Source: Candidatus Arcticimaribacter sp. UBA7428
Lineage (GTDB): Bacteria > Bacteroidota > Bacteroidia > Flavobacteriales > Flavobacteriaceae
Assembly (NCBI GenBank): GCA_002477625.1
Contig: DLQQ01000069.1
Location: forward strand, 6,945-25,483
Length of the DNA stretch: 18,539 bases
Direction: 5' to 3'
Below, piece by piece: positions 1-8,094 of the stretch. A program made the position numbers and the translations under genes. Numbering within the stretch: the first letter of the stretch is position 1; each line of letters starts with the position of its first letter. Under the pieces are notes generated by a model. That model was not told where the DNA came from. It saw only the letters and a program-made list of their open reading frames with translations, and did no database searches.

Positions 1-183
1 TATTCAAAAGCGTATCTTAGACACTTGTTTAAAGTAAATGAAATGCTTGGAAAGCAAATTGCTACCTTACATAATCTAGGTTTCTATTTGTGGTTGATGC
101 GCGAAGCTAGAAAAAGAATCATTGCGGGAGACTTCTATAGCTGGAAAGAGCAAATGGTAAAGAATATGGATAAACGTTTATAG
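1..183 (+). CDS. tgt: Queuine tRNA-ribosyltransferase, C-terminal fragment
   Basis: Only the last 60 codons are in the window; the gene begins upstream of base 1 and ends in TAG. Tgt exchanges the wobble guanine of GUN-anticodon tRNAs (Asp, Asn, His, Tyr) for a queuine precursor. The visible tail begins YSKAYLRHLFKVNEMLG and continues with a helical stretch containing LHNLGFYLWLMREAR, the usual end of the bacterial Tgt TIM-barrel; the Y-x-R-HL-x-K-x-NE-x-L segment is well conserved in the family. The catalytic aspartates and zinc ligands lie outside the window. The next gene starts 2 nt after the stop, so the two are probably co-transcribed. Identification rests on the C-terminal family resemblance only, but that segment is distinctive. 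Confidence 0.9.
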   Translation, partial: YSKAYLRHLFKVNEMLGKQIATLHNLGFYLWLMREARKRIIAGDFYSWKEQMVKNMDKRL

Positions 184-185
184 TT

Positions 186-1265
186 TTGTTAAAAAAAATT
201 GACCTTTATATAATCAAACGCTACATAGGAACATTCACTGTAATGATTCTCCTATTTATTCCAATTGGGATCATGGTTGATGTAGCTGAAAAAATTGATA
301 AGTTCAAAGAAAAAGAAGTGCCGCTCGAAGCAATCATCGATTACTATTTTGATTTCATGTGGTATTTCGGAAACCTGCTTTATCCTGTTTTTTTATTTTT
401 AGCAATCATTTGGTTTACTTCCAAACTTGCAAATAATTCTGAAATCATTGCAATATTGAGTTCAGGAGTTTCTTTTTACAGGTATTTAAGACCCTTTCTT
501 ATCGCTGCTTCAATAATTGCACTTGCTGCTTTTTTAGCAGGAATGTATATTGTGCCACAAGCAAGTAAAGGTTTTAAAGAATTTAGCCACAAATACATCA
601 GTCGAAAGAAAAACGACCGAACAACCTCCAACTTGTATAAACAGATTAACGACAACGAATACATTTATGTAAGCAGTTACGATCCCAATCGAAAGCGAGG
701 AAACAATTTCACCTTAGAACATTTTGAAGGTGAGCAAATGAAATTCAAGATTTTCGCCCAAACCATTCGATGGGTCGAGAGTGATTCAATTTTTCGGTTA
801 ATCAATTACAGAAAGCGAACGTTCACAGAAAATGATGAGATTTATGTGCAAGAGAACCGAAAAGACACCCTCTTTGGTTTTGAAATAAAAGATCTTGCTC
901 CTTTAAACTATTTGGCAGAAACCCTCTCACTCGAAGATTTGAATGAGTTTATTGCTGAAGAAGAGCGCAGTGGGTCAGCTTTGATTGACGTTCATTTACT
1001 CGTTCGACACAAACGGTACAGCATCCCGTTATCCGTTTTTGTATTAACCATTATTGGGGTAGCCGTTTCTTCATTTAAAAGAAGAGGGGGGATGGGAATA
1101 AATCTCGCCTTTGGAATTATCACCGGGTTTACCTTTATATTTTTCGATAAAATTTTTGGGGTTTTGGTAGACAAAACCGACATGTCTCCTGCAGTTGGAG
1201 CTTGGTTACCTTTAGGTGTTTTCGGACTCCTTGCAATCGTATTATTAGCCAATGCTAAGCGCTAG
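186..1265 (+). CDS. LptF/LptG family permease (LPS export)
   Basis: Inner-membrane permease of the YjgP/YjgQ family. With LptB it forms the ABC transporter that extracts lipopolysaccharide from the inner membrane and passes it to the LptC-A bridge. The 359 residues match the family length and show its layout: three N-terminal membrane helices (about residues 14-33, 59-81, 104-125), a long soluble periplasmic beta-rich domain (about 130-270), and three C-terminal helices (about 277-297, 306-332, 337-358). The motif IDLYIIKRYIGTF at the N-terminus is typical. The start is TTG, 2 nt after the tgt stop; no ATG occurs before residue 20, which already lies inside helix 1, so TTG is the only sensible start. 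Whether it is the LptF or the LptG paralogue cannot be decided from sequence alone. It overlaps the next gene by 14 nt. Confidence 0.88.
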   Translation: MLKKIDLYIIKRYIGTFTVMILLFIPIGIMVDVAEKIDKFKEKEVPLEAIIDYYFDFMWYFGNLLYPVFLFLAIIWFTSKLANNSEIIAILSSGVSFYRYLRPFLIAASIIALAAFLAGMYIVPQASKGFKEFSHKYISRKKNDRTTSNLYKQINDNEYIYVSSYDPNRKRGNNFTLEHFEGEQMKFKIFAQTIRWVESDSIFRLINYRKRTFTENDEIYVQENRKDTLFGFEIKDLAPLNYLAETLSLEDLNEFIAEEERSGSALIDVHLLVRHKRYSIPLSVFVLTIIGVAVSSFKRRGGMGINLAFGIITGFTFIFFDKIFGVLVDKTDMSPAVGAWLPLGVFGLLAIVLLANAKR

Positions 1266-2151
1266 ATCCAAGAGCCTGATCCACCTTCATGTCTTAGTTT
1301 TTATTTGGGGATTTACCTCCATTTTAGGAGCATTGATTCAGAAAAATTCTTTTGAAATCGTATGGTTTCGTGTAGTAATTGCTTCTGGGTTTATCGCGAC
1401 CTACTTTTTTTTTTTTAAAAGAAAATTATTCAAAGTCCCACCCAAGGCAATACCTTATTTTATTTTAGGGGGACTACTCATTTCAATTCATTGGATTTTA
1501 TTTTTTCATGCCATAAAAATATCGTCTGTATCGGTAACCTTATCTGTATTATCCTCTGCATCCTTAATGACTTCGCTTTTGGAGCCACTTTTTTATAAAA
1601 GAAGAATCCGGCCCTATGAGGTCTTTTTTGGAGCCTTTGTTGTACTGGGATTGAGCATGATTTTTAAGGCAGAACAAGATGCTTCTTTAGGAATCTACAT
1701 TGCCCTACTGTCAACCCTGCTGTCGGTTCTATTTACTTTGCTTAACGGGAAGTTGATTGAACACTATGAATCAACTACAATATCTTTTTACCAATTATTG
1801 ATGGGAAGTTTGGCTCTTTCCCTGTGGTTGATTTTTACAATGGAAATTCCTGAAGACCTTTTTGTTTTTGAAAAGTACGATGCTCTGTGGATGTTCCTAT
1901 TAGCCTCGATTTGTACGGCCTATGCATTTATTGCTTCTGTAGAAATAATGAAAGAACTATCACCTTATACCATTATGATTTCATTGAATATGGAACCCAT
2001 TTATGCTATCTTATTTTCCATTTATATTTTTGGGGAAAAAGAGATCATGAGTTTTAATTTTTACATTGGGGTTCTTATTATTCTTGTTTCTGTAATCGGA
2101 AATGGAATTTATAAAGCACGCAAATCAAAAAAAACTAGTTCCAATTCCTAA
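1252..2151 (+). CDS. EamA-type permease (DMT superfamily)
   Basis: A 299-residue, very hydrophobic protein with about ten membrane helices arranged as two EamA repeats (roughly residues 10-135 and 148-285). This is the 10-TMS drug/metabolite transporter architecture. The first helix carries the family-typical [14 protein letters not shown], and the second repeat ends in [19 protein letters not shown], which resembles the conserved final-repeat region with its E-P and GE-x signatures. The substrate is not predictable; EamA members export amino acids, metabolites or drugs. Translation starts at an ATG inside the end of the preceding permease gene (14-nt overlap), suggesting translational coupling, although LPS export and this carrier share no known function. 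The lysine- and serine-rich tail is cytoplasmic. A 12-T run encodes four phenylalanines at residues 52-55. Confidence 0.85.
   Translation: MLSARSKSLIHLHVLVFIWGFTSILGALIQKNSFEIVWFRVVIASGFIATYFFFFKRKLFKVPPKAIPYFILGGLLISIHWILFFHAIKISSVSVTLSVLSSASLMTSLLEPLFYKRRIRPYEVFFGAFVVLGLSMIFKAEQDASLGIYIALLSTLLSVLFTLLNGKLIEHYESTTISFYQLLMGSLALSLWLIFTMEIPEDLFVFEKYDALWMFLLASICTAYAFIASVEIMKELSPYTIMISLNMEPIYAILFSIYIFGEKEIMSFNFYIGVLIILVSVIGNGIYKARKSKKTSSNS
1405..1416 (+). repeat. 12-base poly-T tract inside the EamA permease gene
   Basis: Twelve consecutive T residues read in frame as four TTT codons (Phe52-Phe55) at the end of the second membrane helix. It is the longest homopolymer I noticed in the window. Gain or loss of one T would shift the frame early in the gene. 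Here the frame is intact. Confidence 0.9.
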
Positions 2152-2158
2152 AAATTTA

Positions 2159-2166
2159 TACTTTAG
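2159..2166 (+). promoter_or_regulatory. Candidate -7 element for accA
   Basis: TACTTTAG matches the Bacteroidota -7 consensus TAnnTTTG at all but one fixed position and ends 17 nt before the accA ATG, the same spacing seen for thrS, trmD and htrA in this window. No TTG lies at the usual -33 distance, so the call is tentative. Confidence 0.4.
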
Positions 2167-2183
2167 CTCTCAAGAAAACCATT

Positions 2184-3137
2184 ATGGAATATTTAGATTT
2201 TGAACTTCCGATTAAAGACATTGTCGAACAGCTAGATAAGTGTAAAATTATTGGAAATGAAAGCGAAATTGATGTAACTGATACCTGTGATCAGTTAGAA
2301 AAAAAACTGATTGAAACCAAGAAAGAGATATACGAGAACTTGACTGCATGGCAACGTGTGCAAATGTCCCGTCATCCTTCCAGACCCTATACCTTAGATT
2401 ATATTAAAGGTATCTGTGGTGATACTTTTTTGGAATTGCATGGCGATCGTAATGTAAAAGACGATAAAGCCATGATTGGCGGTCTCGGTAAAATCGGGAA
2501 TCAGTCATTCATGTTTATCGGAACTCAAAAAGGCTACAACACAACAACCCGAAAATACCGAAACTTTGGAATGGCTAATCCAGAAGGCTACCGAAAAGCC
2601 CTTCGCTTGATGAAGTCTGCCGAAAAATTTGGAATTCCTGTTGTTACCCTTATTGATACTCCTGGTGCTTATCCGGGCTTAGAAGCAGAGGAACGTGGTC
2701 AAGGAGAAGCGATTGCTCGTAATATTTTTGAAATGATGTCTCTTAAAGTACCGGTTATTACGGTAATAATTGGAGAAGGGGCCTCTGGAGGTGCTTTGGG
2801 AATAGGAGTAGGCGATCGGGTGTATATGCTCGAAAACACCTGGTATTCTGTAATTTCTCCTGAATCTTGTTCTTCTATACTATGGAGAAGTTGGGAGTAC
2901 AAAGAACAGGCAGCGGATTCCCTCAAATTGACTGCTACGGACATGAAAAAGTCTAAGCTAATCGATAAAATAATAAAAGAGCCTCTTGGTGGTGCTCATT
3001 ATGATCGTGAGCTTACCTTTAAAATCGTTCAAGATGAAATTCTAAAAACGTTTAAAGTTTTAGACAAATTTGAAACAAAAGAATTGATTGAAGCTCGTAG
3101 AGCTAAGTACAATGAAATGGGCATCTTCAACGATTAA
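2184..3137 (+). CDS. accA: Acetyl-CoA carboxylase carboxyltransferase subunit alpha
   Basis: AccA pairs with AccD in the alpha2-beta2 carboxyltransferase that moves CO2 from carboxybiotin to acetyl-CoA, giving malonyl-CoA for fatty acid synthesis in the cytoplasm. The 317 residues match the usual bacterial AccA length. The N-terminus ([14 protein letters not shown]) is the AccA helical region. The crotonase-like core carries [12 protein letters not shown], the glycine-rich [20 protein letters not shown] and the oxyanion-forming [15 protein letters not shown] (about residues 197-211), followed by [18 protein letters not shown]. There is no zinc ribbon, as expected because AccD carries it. The ATG is preceded by a short spacer with a candidate promoter of its own, 32 nt after the EamA stop. 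dnaB follows after 113 nt on the same strand. Confidence 0.97.
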   Translation: MEYLDFELPIKDIVEQLDKCKIIGNESEIDVTDTCDQLEKKLIETKKEIYENLTAWQRVQMSRHPSRPYTLDYIKGICGDTFLELHGDRNVKDDKAMIGGLGKIGNQSFMFIGTQKGYNTTTRKYRNFGMANPEGYRKALRLMKSAEKFGIPVVTLIDTPGAYPGLEAEERGQGEAIARNIFEMMSLKVPVITVIIGEGASGGALGIGVGDRVYMLENTWYSVISPESCSSILWRSWEYKEQAADSLKLTATDMKKSKLIDKIIKEPLGGAHYDRELTFKIVQDEILKTFKVLDKFETKELIEARRAKYNEMGIFND

Positions 3138-3238
3138 TTTTCGCTTGTTAACAAAATAAAATAGTTATACACCTCCTTTGTTTAAATTCGTGTTATATCT
3201 CAACTTGTTTTTACAAATGAGTTTTCCAGTTTTATAAT

Positions 3239-3246
3239 TACTTTCG
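3239..3246 (+). promoter_or_regulatory. Possible -7 element immediately upstream of dnaB
   Basis: TACTTTCG differs from TAnnTTTG at one position but ends only 4 nt before the dnaB ATG, which would make the transcript leaderless. No TTG sits at the expected -33 spacing. The accA-dnaB gap (3138-3250) is AT-rich and shows no convincing terminator, so dnaB could also be read from the accA promoter. Confidence 0.25.
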
Positions 3247-3250
3247 ATTC

Positions 3251-4765
3251 ATGGAAAAGAGAAACCCTATTATAGCTCCAGCTGTATCAGCTGGAAACCT
3301 TGTTAATCTTGAAAGAGGAAAGCTTCCTCCTCAAGCTGTTGATTTGGAAGAGGCCGTCATAGGGGCCATGCTGATTGATAAAAAAGGGGTTGATGAGGTT
3401 ATTGATATCTTACAACCAGAGGCTTTTTACAAAGAAGCTAATCAGCACGTTTTTACTGCGATTCACACCTTATTCGAAACATCAGAACCAATTGATTTAC
3501 TCACCGTGTCGGCTTGTTTACGGAAAATGGGCTTACTCGAAAAAGTAGGCGGTGATTTCTATCTCGTTCAACTTTCCAAGAAAGTATCTACCTCTGCCCA
3601 TATCGAATTTCACGCTCGGATAATTCTACAGAAATTCATTCAACGCAGTTTGATTAAAATTTCAAACGAAATTATTGAGGACGCTTTTAAAGACTCCATT
3701 GATGTATTCGATTTGTTGGATGTTGCAGAATCGAAGCTTTACGACGTTACCCAAGGGAATATCAAGAAGTCTTCGGAAACAGCTCAAAACTTAGTTATAC
3801 AGGCTAAAAAACGTATTGAGGAGATCGCAAAGCGCGATGGCTTGAGTGGTGTTGCTACCGGCTTCGAAAAGTTAGATGCTTTAACCTCGGGTTGGCAACC
3901 TTCCGATTTGATTATTATTGCTGCACGTCCTGGTATGGGTAAAACCGCCTTGACCCTTTCGATGGCTCGAAATATTGCGGTAACAAAACAAACTCCTGTT
4001 GCTTTTTTCTCCTTAGAGATGTCTTCGGTGCAGTTAATCACACGATTGATTTCTGCAGAAACAGGACTTTCTTCGGAAAAACTAAGAACAGGAAAGCTAG
4101 CCAGTCATGAATGGGAACAACTCAATGTGAAAGTTGGTGACCTAGAACGTGCTCCTTTATTTATCGACGACACACCATCCTTGTCTATTTTTGACTTACG
4201 CGCCAAGGCTAGGCGTTTGTCTTCTCAACACGGAATTAAACTGATCGTGGTAGATTATCTGCAGTTAATGACTGCCGGGACATCGAATAAATCGGGAAAC
4301 AGAGAACAAGAAATTTCAACCATCTCGCGAAACCTCAAGGCGCTAGCCAAAGAATTGGATATCCCTGTGATAGCCCTGTCTCAATTGTCACGTGCGGTAG
4401 AAACTAGGGGAGGGACTAAGCGTCCTCTACTCTCTGACCTACGTGAATCAGGAGCAATTGAACAAGATGCTGATATCGTTTCTTTTATTTACAGACCAGA
4501 ATACTACGGTATAGACGAATGGGATGATGATGAAAGAACACCTTCTGAGGGGCAAGCCGAATTTATTGTCGCAAAACACCGTAACGGTGGATTGGATAAT
4601 ATACGCTTGAAGTTTATTGGCCATTTAGGAAAGTTCGATAATTTAGAAAGTTTCGACTCCCCCTTTGAGTTCCAGTCCAAAATGAATGAAGCTCCCATAA
4701 ATCCTAATTCGCTTCCAAATCCAGACGATGCGTTTGGAGCTGACGATGATGATATGCCTTTTTAG
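3251..4765 (+). CDS. dnaB: Replicative DNA helicase DnaB
   Basis: Hexameric 5'-3' helicase that unwinds the fork on the lagging strand and recruits primase. The 504 residues contain the N-terminal helical domain (about 28-130, starting PPQAVDLEEAVIGAML), a linker helix, and the RecA-type ATPase. Walker A is ARPGMGKT at 225-232, Walker B is LIVVDYLQL at 331-339, the SQLSRAVE segment follows at 377-384, and the arginine-finger region AKHRNG is at 441-446. No intein interrupts the Walker A region, a common DnaB intein site. The tail is acidic (DDAFGADDDDMPF), as often in Bacteroidota. The ATG at 3251 gives a short family-specific N-terminal extension; no alternative ATG occurs until residue 40, inside the helical domain. 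It ends 28 nt before the bidirectional terminator. Confidence 0.97.
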   Translation: MEKRNPIIAPAVSAGNLVNLERGKLPPQAVDLEEAVIGAMLIDKKGVDEVIDILQPEAFYKEANQHVFTAIHTLFETSEPIDLLTVSACLRKMGLLEKVGGDFYLVQLSKKVSTSAHIEFHARIILQKFIQRSLIKISNEIIEDAFKDSIDVFDLLDVAESKLYDVTQGNIKKSSETAQNLVIQAKKRIEEIAKRDGLSGVATGFEKLDALTSGWQPSDLIIIAARPGMGKTALTLSMARNIAVTKQTPVAFFSLEMSSVQLITRLISAETGLSSEKLRTGKLASHEWEQLNVKVGDLERAPLFIDDTPSLSIFDLRAKARRLSSQHGIKLIVVDYLQLMTAGTSNKSGNREQEISTISRNLKALAKELDIPVIALSQLSRAVETRGGTKRPLLSDLRESGAIEQDADIVSFIYRPEYYGIDEWDDDERTPSEGQAEFIVAKHRNGGLDNIRLKFIGHLGKFDNLESFDSPFEFQSKMNEAPINPNSLPNPDDAFGADDDDMPF

Positions 4766-4793
4766 TTTCAATAAATTTTTTCAGTTCACTGCA

Positions 4794-4825
4794 AAAAAAA
4801 ATCAGCCAAGTGGCTGATTTTTTTT
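4794..4825. terminator. Bidirectional rho-independent terminator between dnaB and rplT
   Basis: ATCAGCCA and TGGCTGAT pair around a two-base centre (effective loop of four), flanked by seven to eight A on the left and seven to eight T on the right. The same hairpin therefore gives a U-tract on both strands. It lies in the convergent gap between dnaB (+) and rplT (-) and ends both operons. Confidence 0.9.
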
Positions 4826-4844
4826 GAGTACTAATAATGAGTAA

Positions 4845-5189
4845 TTATTTTATTTTGTCAACGACAGCTTTGAAAGCATCTGGATGATTCATTGCTAAAT
4901 CGGCTAAAACCTTACGGTTTAATTCAATTCCATTGCTCTTTACTTTACCCATAAATTGACTGTAAGACAATCCGTGAAGACGTGCTGCAGCGTTGATACG
5001 TGTAATCCAGAGCGATCTGAAGTTTCTTTTATTGGTTTTTCTATCGCGGTAAGCATAAAGCATGGCTTTGTCTACTGCGTTTTTGGCTACCGTCCATACG
5101 TTTTTACGGCGACCGAAATATCCTTTTGCTAGTTTAAGGACTTTTTTTCTGCGTGCTCTTTTGGCAACTGCGTTTACTGATCTTGGCAT
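4845..5189 (-). CDS. rplT: 50S ribosomal protein L20
   Basis: L20 binds 23S rRNA early in 50S assembly and, in several bacteria, represses its own operon by binding the mRNA. The 114 residues match the family. The basic N-terminal arm ([20 protein letters not shown]), the [10 protein letters not shown] segment and the [18 protein letters not shown] core are all present. Last gene of thrS-infC-rpmI-rplT, followed by the bidirectional terminator. A 99-nt spacer with two hairpins separates it from rpmI, unusually long for this otherwise compact operon and a plausible site for feedback control. Confidence 0.98.
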   Translation of the reverse strand: MPRSVNAVAKRARRKKVLKLAKGYFGRRKNVWTVAKNAVDKAMLYAYRDRKTNKRNFRSLWITRINAAARLHGLSYSQFMGKVKSNGIELNRKVLADLAMNHPDAFKAVVDKIK

Positions 5190-5213
5190 ATTTTTTCTGT
5201 TTTGTTATAGGCG

Positions 5214-5262
5214 GTAGTTTAAACTACACTTTCTGATTTTGTTGCCCATAACAGGGTTAACA
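5214..5262 (-). promoter_or_regulatory. Paired hairpins in the rpmI-rplT spacer, possible L20 control site
   Basis: Two inverted repeats occupy the spacer. At 5240-5262, TGTT/AACA arms and CCC/GGG arms form a seven-pair stem with a small internal loop and a six-base apical loop. At 5214-5227 lies the perfect 14-base palindrome GTAGTTTAAACTAC, 24 nt before the rplT ATG. Another AACTAC copy at 5282-5287 could pair with one palindrome arm instead, so alternative folds are possible. Control by L20 is inference from other bacteria; the fold itself is read from the sequence. Confidence 0.4.
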
Positions 5263-5288
5263 TTTGTTTGAACCTAAGCGGAACTACG

Positions 5289-5486
5289 TTATTGTAAACG
5301 TAATTGCTGCTTGATACTTTTTACATCGTTTTCATGAACCAATCCCGAATGAGTCAGTTTAAGCTTACGCTTTTTTGACTTCTTCGTTAAGATATGACTC
5401 TTAAACGCATGCTTTCTTTTGATTTTACCAGTTCCGGTAAGCTTGAATCGCTTTTTGGCACTGGATTTAGTTTTCATTTTCGGCAT
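5289..5486 (-). CDS. rpmI: 50S ribosomal protein L35
   Basis: L35 is a small basic 50S protein. The 65 residues match the family length. The hallmark start [20 protein letters not shown] and the basic middle ([21 protein letters not shown]) are present, followed by the helix ending [11 protein letters not shown]. The gene lies 29 nt downstream of infC and upstream of rplT, the order conserved across most bacteria. Its stop codon lies within a small inverted repeat (TACGTT at 5285-5290, AACGTA at 5297-5302). Confidence 0.97.
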   Translation of the reverse strand: MPKMKTKSSAKKRFKLTGTGKIKRKHAFKSHILTKKSKKRKLKLTHSGLVHENDVKSIKQQLRLQ

Positions 5487-5515
5487 TCTATTGTTATTAA
5501 ATTAGTACTCGTTTC

Positions 5516-6070
5516 TTATTTCTTCTTGGGACTGATGAACATGGTCATACGTTTTCCCTCTAATCTTGGGAGTTGTTCCACTTTTCCTAGATCTTCTAGA
5601 TCTTGGGCTAAACGGAGCAACAGAATTTGACCTTGTTCCTTAAAGACAATCGACCTTCCTTTGAAAAACACAAAAGCTTTAAGCTTTGCACCATCCTTCA
5701 AGAACTTCTCAGCATGCTTTTTCTTAAACTCATAATCATGCTCATCGGTTTGTGGACCAAAACGAATTTCTTTGATGATTACTTTAGTAGCTTTAGACTT
5801 AAGCGCCTTGTCTCTTTTCTTTTGCTCGTATAAAAACTTTTTATACTCAAGAATTTTACAAACAGGAGGCGTTGCATTTGGTGAAATTTCAACCAAATCT
5901 AATTCCAATTCACGCGATAACGCAAGGGCTTTATTTAAACTATAAACGCCTACTTCCACATTATCTCCGACCAAGCGAATTTCTTGTGCGGTGATTTTTT
6001 GGTTAATCTTATGGGGATCAACTTTGATTACACGTCCTGGACGATTGGTCCTTTTTCTCCGTATTGCTAT
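5516..6070 (-). CDS. infC: Translation initiation factor IF-3, apparent ATA start
   Basis: IF3 binds the 30S subunit, keeps it apart from 50S and rejects non-canonical start codons and mismatched initiator tRNA. From 6070 the product is 184 residues: a basic N-terminal tail, the N-domain ([20 protein letters not shown], then [20 protein letters not shown]), a linker rich in lysine, and the C-domain ([18 protein letters not shown], then [13 protein letters not shown], ending ISPKKK). The first ATG/GTG/TTG in frame is a TTG at 5972-5974, which would remove the beginning of the conserved N-domain. In-frame TAA at 6083-6085 closes the frame upstream. Between them the only start compatible with the family N-terminus ([13 protein letters not shown]) is ATA at 6068-6070, 16 nt after the thrS stop. 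E. coli infC uses AUU, through which IF3 autoregulates; AUA would serve the same purpose. Product certain, start inferred. Confidence 0.9.
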   Translation of the reverse strand: MAIRRKRTNRPGRVIKVDPHKINQKITAQEIRLVGDNVEVGVYSLNKALALSRELELDLVEISPNATPPVCKILEYKKFLYEQKKRDKALKSKATKVIIKEIRFGPQTDEHDYEFKKKHAEKFLKDGAKLKAFVFFKGRSIVFKEQGQILLLRLAQDLEDLGKVEQLPRLEGKRMTMFISPKKK

Positions 6071-6086
6071 GACTCTCTTTTTTTAG

Positions 6087-8033
6087 TTAAACTTCAAATT
6101 TAGAAATAGTTTTATCTATTTCCGTTTTTATATTTTCAATGAAGGTAGCAGTACTGATGCTGCCTAAATCGCCTTGTTTTCGTTCGCGTACAGAAACAGT
6201 TCCGTCTGCGGCTTCTTTTTCTCCTACGATGAGCATATAGGGGAATTTACTCAATTGTGCGTCGCGAATTTTTTTACCAATAGTCTCATTTCTATTGTCC
6301 ACGAGGGCGCGAATTTCGTGATTTTCCAGTTCATTTGAAACTTTTTCGGCGTATTTTTCATATTTCTCACTCACAGACAGGATAATTACCTGTTCAGGGG
6401 TCAGCCAAAGCGGAAAATTACCCCCTGTATGTTCTAATAATATGGCAATAAAACGTTCTAAACTACCAAATGGCGCTCGGTGAATCATCACCGGCCTGTG
6501 CAACTCATTATCACTCCCTTTGTAAGTAAGTTCAAAACGTTCGGGTAAATTATAATCTACCTGTATTGTTCCGAGTTGCCATTTTCTGCCTAAAGCATCT
6601 TTGACCATGAAATCGAGTTTTGGACCATAAAATGCAGCCTCTCCAGTTTCAATTACATGATCTAAGTTTTTCTCTTTAGCAGCTTTAATAATCGCTTGTT
6701 CTGCTAATTCCCAATTATGGGTTGAACCAATATATTTTTCTGGCTTTTCTGGATCTCTAAGCGATACTTGGGCAGTAAAATCTTCAAAGCCCAAAGAACT
6801 GAACACGTATAATACCAAATCGATCACCCGTTTGAATTCCTCATCCAATTGATTGGGCATACAAAAGATATGCGCATCATCTTGTGTAAACCCGCGCACA
6901 CGAGTAAGGCCGTGTAGTTCCCCACTTTGCTCGTAACGGTATACGGTACCAAATTCAGCATAACGCTTAGGAAGGTCCTTATAGCTCCACTGACGAGCAT
7001 TGAATATCTCGCAATGGTGCGGACAATTCATGGGTTTTAGTAAAAATGTTTCACCTTCGGCGGGAGTTTGAATTTCTTGAAAGCTATCGGCACCGTATTT
7101 TTCGTAATGACCAGAGGTCATATACAATTCTTTATTTCCAATGTGGGGAGAAATTACTTGCTCGTAGCCGGCTCTTTTTTGAGCGACTTTTAGGAAGTTT
7201 TCAAGACGCTCTCGTAAGGCTGCTCCTTTGGGCAACCAAAGAGGAAGACCCTGTCCTACTTTTTTAGAAAAAGTAAATAGATCGAGTTCTTTCCCCAGTT
7301 TCCTATGGTCTCTCTTTTTCGCTTCTTCCAAAAGTTCTAAATAAGCTGTAAGCTCTTTTTGCTTTGGAAAAGATATCCCATAAATTCGAGTAAGTTGCGG
7401 CTTGGTTTCATCCCCCCTCCAATAAGCACCTGCTACGCTCAATAATTTTACAGCTTTGATGAATCCGGTGTGGGGTAAATGCCCCCCTCGACATAAATCC
7501 GTAAAATCGGCATGATCACAGAACGTGATGGTTCCGTCTTCTAGGTTTTCAATCAATTCAACTTTGAAGGGATTGTTTTCCTCTTTATAAAAAGATAAGG
7601 CTTCTGCCTTTGTCGACGAACGCATTTTAAATTCAAACTTCTGACGTGCAAAGGTTAAAAATTGTTCTTCCAGACCTTTCAAATCATTTTCAGAAAACGA
7701 AAGATCTCCAAAATCTACATCATAATAAAAGCCATTTTCAATAGAAGGACCAATCGTAAGCTTGGCTTTTGGATAAAGAGCTAAAATCGATTGGGCTAGT
7801 ATGTGGGCAGAGGAATGCCAAAAAGCAGCTTTTCCTTCGTCATCATTCCAAGTAAAGAGCTTTAATTCTCCACTAGTATCCAGAGTAGTCGAAGCTTCAA
7901 CTATGGTGTCGTTAAATCGAGCAGAAAGTACATTTCTGGCTAATCCTTCGCTAATATCTTTAGCTACATCTATGACAGTTAGTTCGTTTTCGTATTGACG
8001 AACTGATCCATCAGGAAGAGTAATTGCGATCAT
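6087..8033 (-). CDS. thrS: Threonyl-tRNA synthetase
   Basis: Class II synthetase that charges tRNA-Thr and clears mischarged Ser-tRNA. The 648 residues contain a TGS domain (1-62) and the editing domain with HSSAH at 73-77 plus CRGGH at 181-185. The catalytic core has MNCPHH at 335-340 and motif 2 TRVRGFTQDDAH at 377-388. Cys337 and His388 correspond to E. coli zinc ligands 334 and 385, with the third histidine in the later HRAPFGS motif. A C-terminal anticodon-binding domain (about 550-648) begins near LTPEQVIILSVSEKY. First gene of thrS-infC-rpmI-rplT. A consensus promoter lies directly upstream, leaving a leader of only about 10-15 nt, too short for a T-box or an E. coli-like tRNA-mimic operator. 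Confidence 0.98.
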   Translation of the reverse strand: MIAITLPDGSVRQYENELTVIDVAKDISEGLARNVLSARFNDTIVEASTTLDTSGELKLFTWNDDEGKAAFWHSSAHILAQSILALYPKAKLTIGPSIENGFYYDVDFGDLSFSENDLKGLEEQFLTFARQKFEFKMRSSTKAEALSFYKEENNPFKVELIENLEDGTITFCDHADFTDLCRGGHLPHTGFIKAVKLLSVAGAYWRGDETKPQLTRIYGISFPKQKELTAYLELLEEAKKRDHRKLGKELDLFTFSKKVGQGLPLWLPKGAALRERLENFLKVAQKRAGYEQVISPHIGNKELYMTSGHYEKYGADSFQEIQTPAEGETFLLKPMNCPHHCEIFNARQWSYKDLPKRYAEFGTVYRYEQSGELHGLTRVRGFTQDDAHIFCMPNQLDEEFKRVIDLVLYVFSSLGFEDFTAQVSLRDPEKPEKYIGSTHNWELAEQAIIKAAKEKNLDHVIETGEAAFYGPKLDFMVKDALGRKWQLGTIQVDYNLPERFELTYKGSDNELHRPVMIHRAPFGSLERFIAILLEHTGGNFPLWLTPEQVIILSVSEKYEKYAEKVSNELENHEIRALVDNRNETIGKKIRDAQLSKFPYMLIVGEKEAADGTVSVRERKQGDLGSISTATFIENIKTEIDKTISKFEV

Positions 8034-8051
8034 ACTTTAATTTATAAGCTG

Positions 8052-8082
8052 CAAAGGTAATGTGTTGTGGGTCTAGAAACAA
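8052..8082 (-). promoter_or_regulatory. Consensus Bacteroidota promoter of the thrS operon
   Basis: On the minus strand, TTG (8080-8082), a 20-nt spacer and TACCTTTG (8052-8059) match the TTG-N19-21-TAnnTTTG primary sigma factor consensus at every fixed position. It is the best promoter in the window. The -7 element ends 18 nt before the thrS ATG. Confidence 0.85.
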
Positions 8083-8094
8083 TAACCTTCCTCA

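Noticed and set aside
3163..3172. TTATACACC resembling a DnaA box in the accA-dnaB gap
   Set aside because: One mismatch to TTATNCACA and a single copy. An origin would need a cluster; oriC is more likely beyond the dnaA end of the window.
5285..5302. Inverted repeat TACGTT/AACGTA at the rpmI stop as a terminator
   Set aside because: Only six pairs with a low-GC stem and no U-tract; it is more likely part of the spacer structure.
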